Shown: positions 7,635 through 17,218, counted from the stretch's first letter. The stretch: 64,000 bases of DNA from Halomicrobium urmianum (GCF_020217425.1 NZ_CP084090.1:744001-808000), one strand, 5' to 3'. Made by a program: numbers and translations. The notes: generated from the sequence alone by a model not told the origin.

Positions 7635-8696
7635 TCACCGAACCTGCCCGAACAGGTCGACGAGGTCAGCGTAATCGACCTCGCCGTTGCCGTTGTAGTC
7701 GTAGGCGTCGACGTGGTCGGTCATCGCCGGGTCGTCCATGTTGTCGAAGTACCGGACCACGTCCGAGTAGTCGGTCTCGCCGTTGCCGTTGAGATCCTCG
7801 TACAGTCCGTCGCCGTCCGGATCCGTCGGCTGCGCGTCGCTGTCGCCGACGGCCGGCGGCCGGTCGTCCCCGTCGTCACCTTGCTCGGCGATGGCCGCGG
7901 CGAGGTCCTGGCCCACCTCCGAACTGCTCATGTACCCGCCGTGGCCCGAGACGGTGTCGGTGACGTCGACGTCCGCGTACCCATCGGGCGTCGCGGACGC
8001 GTCCGGTGCGCCCTGAGCGCCGAGCGCGGTGTCGCCCGAGCTGCCGAACCGCGAGTCGGGACCGAAGTCCCCCATGACGACGCCGTCGTTCCGGGAGTGG
8101 TAGTTCCGGACCGCCGCGGCGTGGTCCGCGATGGCGTCGTACCAGCGCCCGCCCTCGGTGACGGTCGAGCCGACGGCGGGGATGCCCATCGGCGCGACGG
8201 TGTCGACGACGTAGCCCGCCTCGAGAGCGTCGAGCGCGTCGAAGAGGACCCGGCCCCCCAGCGAGTGGCTGGCGAGCCGGATCGAACCGACGCCCTCGTC
8301 GAGGGCGCTCTGGACGAGCGGCGCGAGCCCGGCGGCGGCCTCGCTCGCCTGCTCCAGCGCGCCTTCGGGGTTCTGAGCGTCCGCCCGGTAGACGAAGGCG
8401 ACGGTCCGGTCGGGCTCGTACCCGGCAGCCGCGAGGGTGTCCGCGAAGGTCGCAGCCTGACCGAGTCCGGCGCTGCTTCGGTGCCACCCGTGTGCGAAGA
8501 CGAGTAGCTCGTCGACGGCTGGGAGCGACAGGTCCCCGGACTCGCGCAGGTCCAGCACTGTGACCTCGGATCCGCTGGACTGCGTGGCGGCCGTACCACT
8601 CGTGGCGATCCCCGAGGCGGCGAGGCCCGCACCGAGACGGCGGAGGACCCCTCGGCGCCGGACGGGAGCCCGTGACGACGCCCTGTGTCGAGACAT
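7635..8696 (-). CDS. Secreted alpha/beta hydrolase with C-terminal dockerin
   Basis: A 353-residue protein starting MSRHRASSRAPVRRRGVLRRLGAG, a Tat-type leader (RRRGVL) with an Ala/Gly-rich core. The fold is alpha/beta hydrolase: strand LLVFAHGWH gives the oxyanion loop, and Ser145 in ASHSLGGRV is the nucleophile. A later His in SGHGGYM is a candidate for the triad. It resembles the lipase/DUF900-like group, so an esterase acting on acylated polysaccharide would fit next to a xylanase and a glucanase, but the substrate is inference. The last 64 residues are the dockerin-like module. A TATA-like box at 8714-8727 puts the ATG near the transcription start. Confidence 0.85.
   Translation of the reverse strand: MSRHRASSRAPVRRRGVLRRLGAGLAASGIATSGTAATQSSGSEVTVLDLRESGDLSLPAVDELLVFAHGWHRSSAGLGQAATFADTLAAAGYEPDRTVAFVYRADAQNPEGALEQASEAAAGLAPLVQSALDEGVGSIRLASHSLGGRVLFDALDALEAGYVVDTVAPMGIPAVGSTVTEGGRWYDAIADHAAAVRNYHSRNDGVVMGDFGPDSRFGSSGDTALGAQGAPDASATPDGYADVDVTDTVSGHGGYMSSSEVGQDLAAAIAEQGDDGDDRPPAVGDSDAQPTDPDGDGLYEDLNGNGETDYSDVVRYFDNMDDPAMTDHVDAYDYNGNGEVDYADLVDLFGQVR
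7638..7829 (-). repeat. Dockerin module repeat, copy 3 (alpha/beta hydrolase)
   Basis: A 64-residue module (DLNGNGETD, DYNGNGEVD) almost the same as copy 1 in the GH16 gene, including the shared stretch FDNMDDPAMTDHVD between the loops. It ends with one extra Arg. Confidence 0.85.
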
Positions 8697-8713
8697 ATTT
8701 GCGGTATGGGGGC

Positions 8714-8727
8714 AATTAATATTATTG
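8714..8727 (-). promoter_or_regulatory. TATA-like box for the dockerin-tagged hydrolase
   Basis: AATTAATATTATT lies about 24 bases before the ATG at 8696 on the minus strand, the spacing of a leaderless haloarchaeal transcript. Confidence 0.55.
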
Positions 8728-8855
8728 TTTGAGATCCGTTCGGTCCCGGCGCCGTCGCGGAGCTCCCGGGTCGCGATTCGATGTAGCCGATAGAGGCCGT
8801 CGACCGGATCGACCGACGACGGGCTGTCGCCCGGTGCCGACCGGCAAAAACAGTA

Positions 8856-10517
8856 TCAGAGACGGGCGTCTGACGCGGTCGCCTCGGCGCCGCGGTCCGA
8901 GTCTTCGAGCACGGCCTCGACGAGACCGACGAACGGCGGGCTGGCCCGGGTCGGGCGCGAGCGGAACTCGGGGTGGAACTGCGTCCCGATGAAGTAGGGG
9001 TGGTCGGGCAGCTCCAGGATCTCCATGCGGTTGTTCTCGTAGCCGGAGAACACCATGCCGGCGTCCTCGAGGTCGTCGATGTACTCGGGGTTCACCTCGT
9101 ACCGGTGACGGTGGCGCTCGGTGCAGGAGGTCCCGCCGTAGAGGTCCGCGGCGAGCGTGTCGGGTTCGATCTCCGTCTCGTGGGCGCCCAGCCGCATCGT
9201 TCCGCCCATGTCCTCGACCTCGTACTGCTCGGGGAGGATGTCGATGACGGGGTGGGGCGCGTCCTCGTCGAGCTCCGTGGAGTTGGCGCCCTCGAACCCG
9301 CAGACGTTGCGGGCGTACTCGACGATGGCCATCTGGAAGCCCAGGCAGAGCCCGAGGAAGGGCACGTCGTTCTCGCGGGCGTGGCGGATGGCCTCGACCT
9401 TGCCCTCCGTGCCGCGGGAGCCGAACCCACCGGGCACGACGATGGCGTCGGCCTCGCGCATCCGCTGGGCGTGGTGCTCGGGCATGTCGTCGGAGTTGAC
9501 CCAGCGGACGTTGACGTCGACGTTGGTCTCCAGGCCGGCGTGTTTCAGCGCCTCGTTGACGGAGATGTAGGCGTCCTCGAGGTCGTACTTGCCCACGAGG
9601 GCCACGTCGACCTCGCCGGTGGTCTCCTGGGTGACGAGGTCGCGCCAGCGGTTCTCGCGCTCGTTCTCGGGCAGGGCCTCCTCCTTCAGGTTCAGCCGCT
9701 CCATGACGTACTCGTCGAGGCCCTCCTCTTCGACCATCAGCGGGACGTGGTAGATGTCCTCGACGTCGGGGTTCGAGAAGACCGCCTCCGTGGGCACGTC
9801 GCAGAACAGCGCGATCTTCTCCTTGGTCTCGATGTCGAGTTTGTCCTCGCAGCGGCCGACGAGGATGTCCGGCTGGAGGCCGATCGAACGCAGCTCCTTG
9901 ACGCTGTGCTGGGTGGGCTTGGTCTTCTGCTCGCCGTTCTTCGAGTAGGGGACGAGCGTGACGTGGGTGAAGAGGATGTCCTCCTCGTCTTCCTCGTGGG
10001 CGAACTGGCGCAGGGCTTCGAGGAAGGGCATGCCCTCGATGTCGCCCACCGTGCCGCCCACCTCGATGATGCAGACGTCGTTGCCCTTGGCCGCCTCGCG
10101 GATGCGGCGCTTGATGTCGTCGGTGATGTGGGGGATGATCTGGACGGTCTTGCCCAGGTAGTCGCCGGCGCGCTCCTTCTCGATGACGTGCTGGTAGGTC
10201 TTGCCGGTCGTGACGTTGTGGTCGAAGGTCATGTCCTCGTCGAGGAACCGCTCGTAGTTCCCCAGGTCGAGGTCGACCTCGCCGCCGTCCTTCAGCACGT
10301 ACACCTCGCCGTGCTGGAAGGGGTTCATCGTCCCCGCGTCGACGTTCAGGTAGGGATCGATCTTGACGGCGGTGACGTCGAACCCGGCGTTCTTGAGAAG
10401 GCGGCCCGTGCTCGCGGCGGTGATGCCCTTGCCCAGCCCCGACATCACGCCGCCGGTCACGAAGATGAATTTCCGACCCAGCTCCGGGTCGTAGTCTGTT
10501 TCGGGTTCCGTCGGCAT
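8856..10517 (-). CDS. pyrG: CTP synthase
   Basis: This 553-residue enzyme makes CTP from UTP, ATP and glutamine. The start is the ATG at 10517 ([23 protein letters not shown]). The N-terminal synthetase domain carries the P-loop [10 protein letters not shown] and the Mg/UTP motifs ([23 protein letters not shown]). The C-terminal class I glutaminase has its Cys nucleophile in LGLCLGFQ and the His/Glu pair in QFHPEF. The length is normal. pyrG and guaA are often neighbours in haloarchaea; here three dockerin-tagged hydrolase genes lie between them. Confidence 0.97.
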   Translation of the reverse strand: MPTEPETDYDPELGRKFIFVTGGVMSGLGKGITAASTGRLLKNAGFDVTAVKIDPYLNVDAGTMNPFQHGEVYVLKDGGEVDLDLGNYERFLDEDMTFDHNVTTGKTYQHVIEKERAGDYLGKTVQIIPHITDDIKRRIREAAKGNDVCIIEVGGTVGDIEGMPFLEALRQFAHEEDEEDILFTHVTLVPYSKNGEQKTKPTQHSVKELRSIGLQPDILVGRCEDKLDIETKEKIALFCDVPTEAVFSNPDVEDIYHVPLMVEEEGLDEYVMERLNLKEEALPENERENRWRDLVTQETTGEVDVALVGKYDLEDAYISVNEALKHAGLETNVDVNVRWVNSDDMPEHHAQRMREADAIVVPGGFGSRGTEGKVEAIRHARENDVPFLGLCLGFQMAIVEYARNVCGFEGANSTELDEDAPHPVIDILPEQYEVEDMGGTMRLGAHETEIEPDTLAADLYGGTSCTERHRHRYEVNPEYIDDLEDAGMVFSGYENNRMEILELPDHPYFIGTQFHPEFRSRPTRASPPFVGLVEAVLEDSDRGAEATASDARL

Positions 10518-10662
10518 ACCGACGGTCGGGTTGGGTCGGTCAAAACCGTTTCGGGTACCGTAGCGTTCGCTACGGTGTGTCACGAGCAGGGCCGCGGAGC
10601 GCCCCACAGTCGGCGGTGAACCCGCCGATCTGGCGGGAGATTCCGAGGGACCTCTCCCGCCG

Positions 10663-11259
10663 TCACTCGTCGGCGAGTCGGCCCGCGAGGAAGGCCCCGA
10701 CGGCCTCACCGACCCGCCCCGACTGACCGGCGAAGAAGTGGTCGGCGGGCATCGCCTCGACTGCGGCGCCCCGCTCGCGGGCCAGGTCGACGAGGGGCTC
10801 CCAGTCGGCGGTTTCGTCGCGCTCTCCGTAGACGACCTGGAGCGGTGCCGACAGGGCCGTCAGGGCCGCCTCGGCGTCGATACCGGCCGCGCGAGGTGCG
10901 GGCGCGAGGACGCTGACGGCGTCGGGCTCCGGGTCGGCCCTCTCCGCCGCGGCCAGCGCGACGGCGCCGCCGAAGCTGTAGCCGAACAGCCCGACGCGGT
11001 CGAACCGGTTTCGGGCCCACGCGAGAGCGTTCTCCGCGTCCGCCGCTTCGCCGCGACCCTCGTCCCAGGGCCCGTAGTCGAACCGCAGGCAGGCCACGGC
11101 CCGCCCGACGAGGGCGTCGCTCACCGCCCGTAGCCGCTCGTCGGAGCGGCTCCCGCCGTGCTGCGGGTGGGGCGGACAGGCCACGACGACGGCGTCGGCG
11201 TCCTCGTCGCCGTCGAGCGTCCCGCGCACGTCCCGACCGCCGGGAATAGCCACTGGCAT
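10663..11259 (-). CDS. Alpha/beta hydrolase, dienelactone-hydrolase-like
   Basis: A 198-residue cytoplasmic protein with the nucleophile Ser95 in [11 protein letters not shown]. Candidate acid Asp (YGERDET, about residue 147) and His (PADHFF, about 173) complete the triad. The motif [10 protein letters not shown] near residue 28 is typical of the small dienelactone-hydrolase-like family (COG2945-type). The substrate is unknown. It is divergent from the PspA-like gene, with 61 bases between the starts, so the two share a control region. Confidence 0.85.
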   Translation of the reverse strand: MPVAIPGGRDVRGTLDGDEDADAVVVACPPHPQHGGSRSDERLRAVSDALVGRAVACLRFDYGPWDEGRGEAADAENALAWARNRFDRVGLFGYSFGGAVALAAAERADPEPDAVSVLAPAPRAAGIDAEAALTALSAPLQVVYGERDETADWEPLVDLARERGAAVEAMPADHFFAGQSGRVGEAVGAFLAGRLADE

Positions 11260-11291
11260 AGCCGGAGTGACGTGTTCGGTCCATGTAAGGA

Positions 11292-11299
11292 TTTTAAGT
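11292..11299 (+). promoter_or_regulatory. TATA-like box for the PspA-like gene
   Basis: TTTTAAGT is centred about 25 bases before the ATG at 11321, which predicts a leaderless transcript. Confidence 0.55.
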
Positions 11300-11320
11300 T
11301 AGCACGCCCCAAGGGCGGGT

Positions 11321-12190
11321 ATGGGCATCCTCTCACGCGCGTCCTACGTCCTCCGATCGAAGTTCAACGCGGTGCTCAACCGCGCCGAGGACCCCAACGA
11401 GACGCTGGACTACTCCTACGAGCAATTGCGCGACGAACTCCAGGACGTCAAGCAAGGCATCGCCGACCTGACGACCCAGAAGAAGCGCCTGGAGATCCAG
11501 AAGCGGCGCCTCGAGGAGAACGTCGAGAAGCACAACCAGCAGGCCCGCGAGGCCGTCCAGCAGGACCGCGAGGACCTCGCCAAGCGCGCCCTGGAGAAGA
11601 AAAAACAGAAGATGCAACAGATCGAGGACCTGGAGGGCCAGATCAGCCAGCTCCAGTCTCAGCAGGACAGCCTCGTCGAGCAGAAAGACGAACTCCAGAG
11701 CCGCATCGAGCAGTTCCGGACCAAGAAGGAGACGATAAAGGCCCGCCACGAGGCCGCCGAGGCCTCCAAGCGCGTCTCCGAGGCCATGACCGGCGCCGGC
11801 GACGAGATGGCCGACGTGGGCCGCGCCATCGAGCGCGCCGAGGAGCGCACCGAGGAGATGGAGGCCCGCTCGCAGGCGATGGACGAGCTTCAGGATCAGG
11901 GCGTCTTCGAGGACGCCCTCAGCGATCAGGACCAGCTGGACCGCGAACTCGAGGAGATGCGCACGTCCGGCGAGGTCGACGCCGAACTGGAGACGCTGAA
12001 GGCGGAGATGGGGAAGTCGGACGCGTCCGAGGCCGAGAGCGCCGGCGACGAGGAGGCCACCGAGGAGGACCTGGAGGCCGAACTGACCGACGAGGCCGGC
12101 AACGGCGCCGGAGACGTCGAGACTCCCGACGTGTCAGACGAGGAAGTGGAGAGCGAACTCGAGGACCTGAAGGAAGACGAGCAGTCCTAG
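11321..12190 (+). CDS. PspA/IM30 (Vipp1) family membrane-stress protein
   Basis: A 289-residue protein starting MGILSRASYVLRSKFNAVLNRAEDP, the usual N-terminal amphipathic helix and loop of PspA/IM30. A long coiled coil (about 25-195) rich in Glu, Gln, Arg and Lys follows. The C-terminal 80 residues are a disordered, very acidic tail with a short last helix (EEVESELEDL). This ESCRT-III-like family assembles on membranes and protects them under stress. No Psp regulator is nearby. The membrane protein at 12314 lies downstream on the same strand, but a functional link is only inferred from position. Confidence 0.9.
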   Translation: MGILSRASYVLRSKFNAVLNRAEDPNETLDYSYEQLRDELQDVKQGIADLTTQKKRLEIQKRRLEENVEKHNQQAREAVQQDREDLAKRALEKKKQKMQQIEDLEGQISQLQSQQDSLVEQKDELQSRIEQFRTKKETIKARHEAAEASKRVSEAMTGAGDEMADVGRAIERAEERTEEMEARSQAMDELQDQGVFEDALSDQDQLDRELEEMRTSGEVDAELETLKAEMGKSDASEAESAGDEEATEEDLEAELTDEAGNGAGDVETPDVSDEEVESELEDLKEDEQS

Positions 12191-12217
12191 TGCGGCCGAG
12201 CGTCCGCCGCCGGCCGA

Positions 12218-12280
12218 CGCGACCGTCGACTGGGGGCCGGCGCACCACACGCGACCGCCGACTGGGGGGTCGGCGCACAA
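12218..12280. repeat. Imperfect tandem repeat of about 31 bases, two copies
   Basis: Units at 12218-12248 and 12250-12280 share the pattern CGCGACCG-YCGACTGGGGG-CGGCGCAC with a few mismatches. They lie between the PspA-like gene and the membrane protein at 12314. They could form a hairpin or be a remnant of local duplication; no function is evident. Confidence 0.5.
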
Positions 12281-12313
12281 CCTTTCTTTGCCCGTCCGCG
12301 CGTACGCCGCCCC

Positions 12314-13345
12314 ATGGACGACGGCGCGGCCGAGTCCGTCAGCGAGCGCGCGGACTGGAGCCGGTGGAAGCGATGGATACTGCTCGACGGGGACCGCCAC
12401 GTCGTCGCTGGGCTCCTGGTCGGTCTCGTCTTCCTGTCGCTCGTGACGGTCGCCTGGTACCGGCCGGGGGCGCTCCCGTCGGCGATGGGCTCGGCCGATC
12501 CGGTCGAGACGACGTTCCAGGCGCTGACGACCGGCGTGATCACGGGCGTGACGCTCGTGGTCACGATCAGCCAGCTGGTGCTCTCCGAGGAGTTCGGACC
12601 CGTCGGCGACCAGCGCGAGCGCATGGACGAGTCCGTGTCGTTCTACGACCACGTCGGCGATCTGATCGAGGACCCCGTCGCGCCGGCGGATCCCGCCGGC
12701 CTCCTCGAGTCAATCGTCGTGGCCGCCGGCGACCGGGCCGACGACCTGGCGGCCGCCGCGGACGACGTGGACGACGACGGGTCGCGGGAGCAACTGCGCG
12801 AGTACGCCCGACAGGTGGAGGACGACGCGGCCGTCGCGGCCGCCGACCTCTCCGGGACCGAGTTCGGCACGTTCGAGACGATGCTCGCGGCGCTGGGCTT
12901 CGAGTACTCGACGAAGGTGTACGAGGGCCGACGCCTGCGCGAGAGCGAACCGCTACCGACTCCCGTGGCCGATGCGCTGGACGAACTGCTGGAGGCACTG
13001 AACGCCTACGCGCCGGCCAGAGAGCACGTCAAGACGCTGTACTTCCGGTCGGAGCTGGCGGCGCTGTCCCGGACCGTCGTCTACAGCGCGGTGCCCGCAC
13101 TGGTGGTCTCGCTGGTGATGATCACCTACGGCTCCGATCCGTCGATCGTCGCCGGGCGGCCGCTGGGCGTCGACGCCATCGCGTGGGTCGTCGCCGCCGC
13201 GATGGCCGTCGCGGTCGTCCCCTTCGCGCTCCTGCTGTCGTACGTCCTCAGGGTCATCACGGTCGCGCGGCGGACGCTGGCGATCGGTCCGATAGTCCTC
13301 CGAGAGACCGCGCATCCGGGTCGCGGCGAGAGCGACGGGGAGTGA
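12314..13345 (+). CDS. Haloarchaeal membrane protein with two pairs of transmembrane helices
   Basis: A 343-residue protein. Hydrophobic helices lie at about 28-48 (VVAGLLVGLVFLSLVTVAW) and 70-92 (LTTGVITGVTLVVTISQLV), then a soluble acidic helical region of about 130 residues, then two more helices at about 245-268 and 282-315. The layout resembles proteins of the DUF2254-like or bestrophin-like kind, but I cannot assign a family. A/T-rich sequence near 12283-12292 could be its TATA box. Confidence 0.75.
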   Translation: MDDGAAESVSERADWSRWKRWILLDGDRHVVAGLLVGLVFLSLVTVAWYRPGALPSAMGSADPVETTFQALTTGVITGVTLVVTISQLVLSEEFGPVGDQRERMDESVSFYDHVGDLIEDPVAPADPAGLLESIVVAAGDRADDLAAAADDVDDDGSREQLREYARQVEDDAAVAAADLSGTEFGTFETMLAALGFEYSTKVYEGRRLRESEPLPTPVADALDELLEALNAYAPAREHVKTLYFRSELAALSRTVVYSAVPALVVSLVMITYGSDPSIVAGRPLGVDAIAWVVAAAMAVAVVPFALLLSYVLRVITVARRTLAIGPIVLRETAHPGRGESDGE

Positions 13346-13360
13346 CTGGCCGCCGCTCCG

Positions 13361-15295
13361 TCACTGGTTGAGCCATCGCCAGCCGATCGCCAGCGCGACG
13401 GCGACGATCACGGCGCCGACGGCGAGCACGGCGGTGTCGCCGCCGGTCGGTCCCGCGTCGCTCTCGACCACTGCCACGGCGACCCGCTCCCGGTCGGTGA
13501 GGGTCCGGCCGTCGGTCGTCTCGGCCGTCACGTTGACCGGCAGCGACTGCCGGCTCGGGACCGCGTCCTCCGAGACCGACAGCTGAACGCTCAGGTTGGC
13601 CGTCTCGTCGGGCGCGAGGGCGTCGGCGAACGCGGACGGCGACGCGCTCTCGAACGGTGGGCGGGCCGCGACCGTCGCCTCGACGTCCCGCAGCGGGCGG
13701 TCCCAGACGTTCTCGACGGCGATTCGGACGCGTCCGTCGGAGTCCGGTTCCAGGGCCGCGCCGGGCGACGACAGGCGGACGAACGGTTCGTCGGTGACGT
13801 TCACCACGACCGTCCGGGCGTCGCTGACCGCGCGCTCGCCGTCGCCCCCGGCGTCGTACTCGACACGGACGGACGCAGTGCGCGTCCCGGCCCGCACCGA
13901 CGACGCGACGGTCGCCGGGAGCCGGAACTCGGTCGACTCGTTCGGGCCGAGGTCGCCGAGCGGGACCCGCGACGCGGCCGGTGTCACCCCCTCGGGCGCG
14001 GATTCCACGACCAGCACTGCGTCGCGCGCGGCGGTCTGCCCGCGGTTGGCGACGGTTCCGGCGACGGTCCCCTCGGCGCCGACCCGGAGCCGCTCGCCGG
14101 TCGACTCGACCGCGAACGCCGGCGCCGCGGCCGGGCGGAACGGCGCGGACAGCCCCGTCGCCGTCCGGGCGTCGCCGGCGGCGTCCTCGTACTCGACCGC
14201 GGCGCTCATCGCGTACTTCTGGGCCGCCGCGTCGACCGCGGCGACGTCGAACCGGATCGTCCGCTCCGCGCCGGCCGGCCACTGCCCGACGTAGCGCGAA
14301 CTCGACTCGCCCCCGCCGACCGTCACCGCCCCGTCCGGCGACGAGAGGGCGACGTGCGCGTCCCCGACGGCCGCCGGACCGTCGTTGCGAACCGTGACCG
14401 CGTACGTCCCCCGCGAGCCGACGGTCACGTCCGTCTCGGTCGCGACGACGGAGAACTGCTGGCGGGGACCGACCGCGACCGGGACCGACAGCGGGCTGGC
14501 GTTGCGCCGGACGCCGTCGTCGTCGTACCGGGTCGACAGCGTCGCGGCGATCGTCCCCGGCTCGGCCCCCTCGCTCGCTGCGATCGGGAACCGGAGCGTC
14601 CGCGTCTCGTCCGGCCGCCAGTCGTCGACGTAGCGCGTGGCTGCACCGCTCTCCGCCACCGCGAGGTCGCCGCTGTCCGACGACAGCGTCAGGGCCGCGT
14701 CGCTGGCCGGCGCGGACCCGACGTTCTCGAGAGTGACGGCGACGGCCCCGCGCTCGCCCGCGCCGACCGTCGTCGTGACGTTCCGCACCTCGAATCGCGG
14801 CGCCGCCGCGACGGTCAGGGGGACGCGCGTCGTGGTCCGCACCGACTCCTCCTGCTGGGTGCCGTCGCCCTCCGAGACGTAACTGGTGTACTCGTAGCTG
14901 AGGGTCACCGGTACGTCGACGGTCCCCGGATCGGCGTCCTCGGCGACTGTGGCGGTGAACGGGAGCGGTTCGGTCCGGCCGACGCCGAGCGTGCCGACGG
15001 TCGCGGCGTCGGACCGCACGCTGATCGGAGCCCGGTCGCCGAGGCGAACGACCAGTCCGCGGGCCGTGGTCACCCGGTCGGCCAGCGCCGGGTTCGCGAG
15101 CGAGCCGGAATCGACCGTGCCCGAGTTGACCACGACGACCTCCAGCGTCGCCGTCTCGCCCGGCCGGACGGTGCCGTCGACGAATCGGACGTCGAGGTCG
15201 GGGCTCCCGAGGACGGCGGCGGTCCCCGCGCCCGACAGGCACAGGAGGGCGACCGCACCGAGAGCCAGCGCAAACCGCGGACGAGCGTCTCCCAC
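13361..15295 (-). CDS. Secreted surface protein with repeated CARDB/NEW3-like domains and C-terminal anchor
   Basis: This 644-residue protein starts MGDARPRFALALGAVALLCL with a Sec-type signal peptide. It holds about five or six repeated Ig-like beta domains of roughly 100 residues, each with a signature such as GETATLEVVVVNSGT, GERGAVAVTLENVGS or GSRGTYAVTVRNDGP. The pattern fits the COG1361/CARDB family. The last 22 residues form a transmembrane helix (VLAVGAVIVAVALAIGWRW) followed by LNQ, so the protein is anchored with its domains outside. It lies directly upstream of an ABC-2 type exporter on the same strand (73-base gap), as COG1361 proteins often do. The role is probably surface structure or accessory binding for that exporter. 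Confidence 0.85.
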   Translation of the reverse strand: MGDARPRFALALGAVALLCLSGAGTAAVLGSPDLDVRFVDGTVRPGETATLEVVVVNSGTVDSGSLANPALADRVTTARGLVVRLGDRAPISVRSDAATVGTLGVGRTEPLPFTATVAEDADPGTVDVPVTLSYEYTSYVSEGDGTQQEESVRTTTRVPLTVAAAPRFEVRNVTTTVGAGERGAVAVTLENVGSAPASDAALTLSSDSGDLAVAESGAATRYVDDWRPDETRTLRFPIAASEGAEPGTIAATLSTRYDDDGVRRNASPLSVPVAVGPRQQFSVVATETDVTVGSRGTYAVTVRNDGPAAVGDAHVALSSPDGAVTVGGGESSSRYVGQWPAGAERTIRFDVAAVDAAAQKYAMSAAVEYEDAAGDARTATGLSAPFRPAAAPAFAVESTGERLRVGAEGTVAGTVANRGQTAARDAVLVVESAPEGVTPAASRVPLGDLGPNESTEFRLPATVASSVRAGTRTASVRVEYDAGGDGERAVSDARTVVVNVTDEPFVRLSSPGAALEPDSDGRVRIAVENVWDRPLRDVEATVAARPPFESASPSAFADALAPDETANLSVQLSVSEDAVPSRQSLPVNVTAETTDGRTLTDRERVAVAVVESDAGPTGGDTAVLAVGAVIVAVALAIGWRWLNQ

Positions 15296-15368
15296 GGGTA
15301 GGCGCGGAGAGACGCACGCCGATCAGATAAACGTTCGTCGCGGACGAGCGCGTCGGTCGCCGTCGCGG

Positions 15369-16157
15369 TCAGACGTCCCGCCGGAGAAACCGGGCGCGGC
15401 CGACGGCGAACAGGAGGAACGCGGCGGCGAACAGCACGATCGCGCCCCCGACGTCGAACGTCTCGCGGACCAGTATCTCGGTGGGGTCGTAGTACCGCGT
15501 CGGACTCACCGCGCCGAGCCACTCGACGTCTGTCTCGGTCGTGACCGAATCGACGACGAACAGGAGGAAGACGCCGGCCAGGGCGCCGCGCTCGGCGAGG
15601 TCGCCCCGGGAGACCAGCACCGACAGCAAGAGGCCGGCCGCGGCGCAGGCCAGAAGGTAGGGCACCGACAGGACGTGGACGGCGATCAACAGCCCGAAGT
15701 CGATCGACTCCTCCACCGCCAGGAGGCCGGCGTAGACGACCAGCGGCATCACGAGGTTCAGCGCGACAACGGGCGTGAGGACCGCGAGAAACTTCTCGAC
15801 GAGCAGTCGCGACCGCGAGATCGGCGTCGCCAGGACCAGGTCGAGCCGACCGTCCTCGACGTCGCCCGCGACGCTCCCGCCCGCCTGGTAGGCGACGTAG
15901 AGACCGAGCAGCAGCACCCAGACGAACTGGTAGAACTCCGCGGCGAGAAAGCCCTCGACCGTGTTGAACGCCTCGACGCCGAACCCGCTCCGGAAGGCCT
16001 CGGGGAGGTTCTCGACGTACGCCTCGAAATCCACGCCGGAGGTCGCTATCGAGGGGTAGACGCCGACGATGAGCAGCGCGAAGGCGCTCAGCCCGACCGT
16101 CAGCGCGGCCGTCCCGCGGACCCGGCGGCGCGCGTCGTACCGGGTTACTTCAAACAT
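15369..16157 (-). CDS. ABC-2 type transporter permease
   Basis: A 262-residue integral membrane protein starting MFEVTRYDARRRVRGTAAL, with about six transmembrane helices. An ABC-2 signature lies in the middle (DVEDGRLDLVLATPISR). The start at 16157 overlaps the end of the ATPase gene by 8 bases, so the two are translationally coupled and form one exporter. The substrate is not evident from sequence. Confidence 0.9.
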   Translation of the reverse strand: MFEVTRYDARRRVRGTAALTVGLSAFALLIVGVYPSIATSGVDFEAYVENLPEAFRSGFGVEAFNTVEGFLAAEFYQFVWVLLLGLYVAYQAGGSVAGDVEDGRLDLVLATPISRSRLLVEKFLAVLTPVVALNLVMPLVVYAGLLAVEESIDFGLLIAVHVLSVPYLLACAAAGLLLSVLVSRGDLAERGALAGVFLLFVVDSVTTETDVEWLGAVSPTRYYDPTEILVRETFDVGGAIVLFAAAFLLFAVGRARFLRRDV

Positions 16158-17133
16158 CGCCGCCCTCCGCGGGGGGACCGCCGGCGCTTCGCTCGCCGTC
16201 GCGTCCCTCGGTCCGTTCGCGACCGACCGCGCCGTCCTCGGTCGCGCCGTCTGCCGCTCGCTCGCCGTAGAAGTGCATGAACACGTCCTCAAGCGGGGGC
16301 TCCTCGACGTCGAGGTCCACGACGTCGAACGCCGCGAGGTGGTCGAGCAGGTCATTGTAGTCCCCGGTAAAGGTGAACTGCGCCCGCTGACCGACGCGTT
16401 CGAGGTCGACCACGCCGGGCAGGTCGAGCGCCGCCGCGTCGAGCGAGTCGGCCGTCCGGACGCGGACGCGCTTGCCGCCCCGCCGCAGCAGGCTGTCGAC
16501 GTCCTCGAGGGCGGCGAGGCTCCCGCCGCGGATGATCCCGACGCGGTCGCAGACCCGCCGAACCTCGCCCAGCACGTGCGAGGAGAAGAAGACGGTGACG
16601 CCGTCGTCGCGCTCCCGGCGGACGAACTCGTGGAACCGTTCCTGCTTCAGCGGGTCCAGGCCGGACGTGGGCTCGTCCAGTATCACGAGGTCCGGGTCGT
16701 GCATGAACGCCTGGACGATGGCGAGCATCTGTGCGTTCCCGCTCGAGTACCCCCGTATCGTCCGTTCCAGCGGGGGATCGAACAGTTCGAGGAGTTCGGA
16801 ACGCCGCTGGTCGCCCTTGAGCGCGGTCTGGTAGTCGAGGAAGGCCTCGCCGGTGACGTCCTCGTCGAAACTGGGACGGGCGGGGAGGTAGCCCACGTCC
16901 GCCCGCGCCTGGCGGAGCGCTTCGGCGTCGCGGACGTCGGCCCCGAGCACCGTCGCGGTCCCGGCGGTCGGCGACTGGAACCCCAGTAGCGTCCTGATGC
17001 AGGTCGTCTTGCCGGCGCCGTTGGGCCCCAGGAAGCCGAACACCTCGCCCGCCTCGACGCTGAACGACAGCCCGTCGTTGGCGACGACGTCGCCGTACCG
17101 CTTCGTGAGGTCCCGCACCTCGATGGCGGCCAT
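16150..17133 (-). CDS. ABC transporter ATP-binding protein (ABC-2 export type)
   Basis: A 327-residue ATPase starting MAAIEVRDLTKRYGDVV. It has Walker A (GPNGAGKTT), a Q-loop, an ABC signature (YSSGNAQ, a variant of LSGGQ), Walker B (LVILDEPTSGLDP) and the H-loop His (FSSHVL). A C-terminal domain of about 90 residues is typical of drug- or lipid-exporter ATPases. The acidic low-complexity tail after about residue 285 is extra. Two upstream in-frame codons exist, but 17133 matches the family start. It pairs with the permease at 15369. Confidence 0.93.
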   Translation of the reverse strand: MAAIEVRDLTKRYGDVVANDGLSFSVEAGEVFGFLGPNGAGKTTCIRTLLGFQSPTAGTATVLGADVRDAEALRQARADVGYLPARPSFDEDVTGEAFLDYQTALKGDQRRSELLELFDPPLERTIRGYSSGNAQMLAIVQAFMHDPDLVILDEPTSGLDPLKQERFHEFVRRERDDGVTVFFSSHVLGEVRRVCDRVGIIRGGSLAALEDVDSLLRRGGKRVRVRTADSLDAAALDLPGVVDLERVGQRAQFTFTGDYNDLLDHLAAFDVVDLDVEEPPLEDVFMHFYGERAADGATEDGAVGRERTEGRDGERSAGGPPAEGGDV

Positions 17134-17218
17134 GCCGGCACGTCGCACCGGGAAACAATAGCGCTGTCCCCGCCCTGCTCCGGCCGCGGCGGGCGCCGCT
17201 CGGAACGGGCGGACGCTC

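Noticed and set aside
6135-8507. 790-codon open frame on the plus strand opposite the GH10 and hydrolase genes
   Set aside because: It is the antisense of real genes with clear domains; high GC DNA leaves long open frames on the other strand. Its sequence is Val/Arg/Gly-rich with no domain.
8973-10619. 548-codon open frame opposite pyrG
   Set aside because: It mirrors the CTP synthase codons; no start signals or known motifs.
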